NCBI GenBank assembly: GCA_051009475.1
Contig: JBPCWO010000234.1
Span: forward strand, 1 to 5,423
DNA length: 5,423 bases
Reading direction: 5' to 3'
From: CAXMNX01 sp051009475
GTDB taxonomy: Bacteria > Pseudomonadota > Alphaproteobacteria > Rhodobacterales > Rhodobacteraceae
In this document: positions 4,757-5,423 of the stretch, piece by piece
Layout of the letters: the number at the start of each line of letters is the position of its first letter
Position numbering within the stretch: position 1 is the first letter of the stretch
Position numbers and translations under genes: made by a program
Notes under the pieces: model-generated
Seen by the model: only the letters and a program-made list of their open reading frames with translations
Databases searched by the model: none
What the model was told of the DNA's origin: nothing

Positions 4757-5423
4757 ATGAACCAGACCACTGCGAGTACAGTCGTCTTTAAAACCGAAGG
4801 CGTCACCAAGATTTATGACACCGGCGAGGTAAAAGTGTATGCGCTGGCGGGCGTCGATCTTGAATTGCACGCGGGTGAGTTGACGGTGTTGTTGGGGCCG
4901 TCCGGAAGCGGAAAGTCCACCTTGCTCAACATTCTCGGCGGACTCGATCATGCCACCGATGGACGGGTGTGGTTCAAGGATATCGAACTCACGCAGATGA
5001 ACGACCGTGCCTTGACGCAGTTCCGGCGCGATCACGTGGGCTTCATATTCCAGTTCTACAATCTGGTGGCGTCCTTGAGTGCAAGTGAAAACGTGGCTCT
5101 GGTCACCGACATCACACCCAACCCGATGCGCCCTGAGGAAGCGCTGGAGATCGTTGGTCTCGAACACAGGATGGACCATTTCCCGGCGGAACTTTCGGGC
5201 GGCGAGCAGCAGCGCGTGGCGATTGCACGCGCCATCGCCAAGCGACCCGAAGTCCTGTTGTGCGATGAACCCACTGGCGCGCTTGATTCCAAAACGGGCG
5301 TTCAGGTGCTCGAAGCGCTCGACCGTATCAACCGCGAATTCGGCACAACGACGGCAGTCATCACTCACGCCGCCGAAATTCGCAAAATGGCGCACCGGGT
5401 TATCCGTTTCCAGGATGGCAAAA
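4757..5423 (+). CDS. ABC transporter ATP-binding protein, LolD/MacB type (runs off right edge)
   Basis: This frame stays open for 222 codons from ATG 4757 to the window end. It is a nucleotide-binding subunit that powers a membrane ABC transporter from the cytoplasmic side. Walker A is GPSGSGKST (47-55, K53), followed by LLNILGGLD. The Q-loop is FIFQFYNL (97-103, Q99). The signature is LSGGEQQR (146-153). Walker B is VLLCDEPTGALDS (166-178, D170 and E171), and the switch His is H204 in VITHAAE. LNILGGLD, the FQFYNL type of Q-loop and EPTGALD place it in the LolD/MacB/DevA-like subfamily, whose partners are FtsX-like permeases, often with an HlyD-type adaptor. Such a partner probably lies to the right. 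In-frame TAA 4748 precludes an earlier start, yet the SD-like AAGGA (4752-4756) touches the ATG. The substrate (lipoprotein, lipid, peptide or drug) cannot be told. Confidence 0.95.
   Translation, partial: MNQTTASTVVFKTEGVTKIYDTGEVKVYALAGVDLELHAGELTVLLGPSGSGKSTLLNILGGLDHATDGRVWFKDIELTQMNDRALTQFRRDHVGFIFQFYNLVASLSASENVALVTDITPNPMRPEEALEIVGLEHRMDHFPAELSGGEQQRVAIARAIAKRPEVLLCDEPTGALDSKTGVQVLEALDRINREFGTTTAVITHAAEIRKMAHRVIRFQDGK

Noticed and set aside
4685..5395. 236-codon minus-strand frame at the right end
   Set aside because: The plus strand here encodes an intact ABC ATPase with every canonical motif, open to the window edge. The minus frame is a shadow.

Overview
The window looks like chromosomal DNA from an alphaproteobacterium. 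The evidence is the moderately GC-rich sequence, the alphaproteobacterial style of DnaX (poly-Gly linker and conserved C-terminal tail) and of RecR (ending in a GVPVGGELDYLDDGT-type tail), and a TTGACGC / GCTA promoter-like element of the kind known from Caulobacter. Genus cannot be decided from the sequence alone.

Layout. (1) 1-524, minus strand: the N-terminal 174 codons of an ankyrin-repeat-type protein running off the left edge. (2) 525-755: a divergent intergenic region with small inverted and direct repeats and a weak candidate promoter. (3) 756-3565, plus strand: the conserved replication/repair cluster dnaX - ybaB/ebfC - recR. dnaX and ybaB are 9 nt apart, and the ybaB Shine-Dalgarno overlaps the dnaX stop codon. 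recR follows after 89 nt containing two small hairpins and appears to start at a CTG codon with an excellent ribosome binding site. (4) 3566-3683: a short gap with a good Caulobacter-type promoter candidate. (5) 3684-4556, plus strand: a 290-aa NADPH-dependent oxidoreductase of the imine reductase / beta-hydroxyacid dehydrogenase superfamily. (6) 4557-4756: a gap with a 9-bp tandem repeat and a 7-bp inverted repeat. (7) 4757 to the right edge, plus strand: the ATP-binding subunit of a LolD/MacB-type ABC transporter, 222 codons seen and no stop reached.

How the genes fit together. DnaX is the clamp-loader tau subunit. YbaB is a nucleoid-associated DNA-binding protein. RecR is the recombination mediator of the RecFOR pathway. 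This trio is one of the most conserved bacterial neighbourhoods and is probably one transcription unit. The oxidoreductase and the ABC ATPase look like separate units with their own upstream signals, and nothing links them functionally to the repair genes.

I see no CRISPR array, mobile element, tRNA or rRNA gene, and no convincing new multi-gene system. The points most worth checking are the CTG start of recR, a correctly phased A AAA AAA slippery heptamer near the 3' end of dnaX together with a poly-Gly linker (two independent candidate routes to shortened DnaX forms), the Asp in place of the catalytic Lys in the oxidoreductase, and the start of the ABC gene, whose Shine-Dalgarno-like sequence abuts the ATG.
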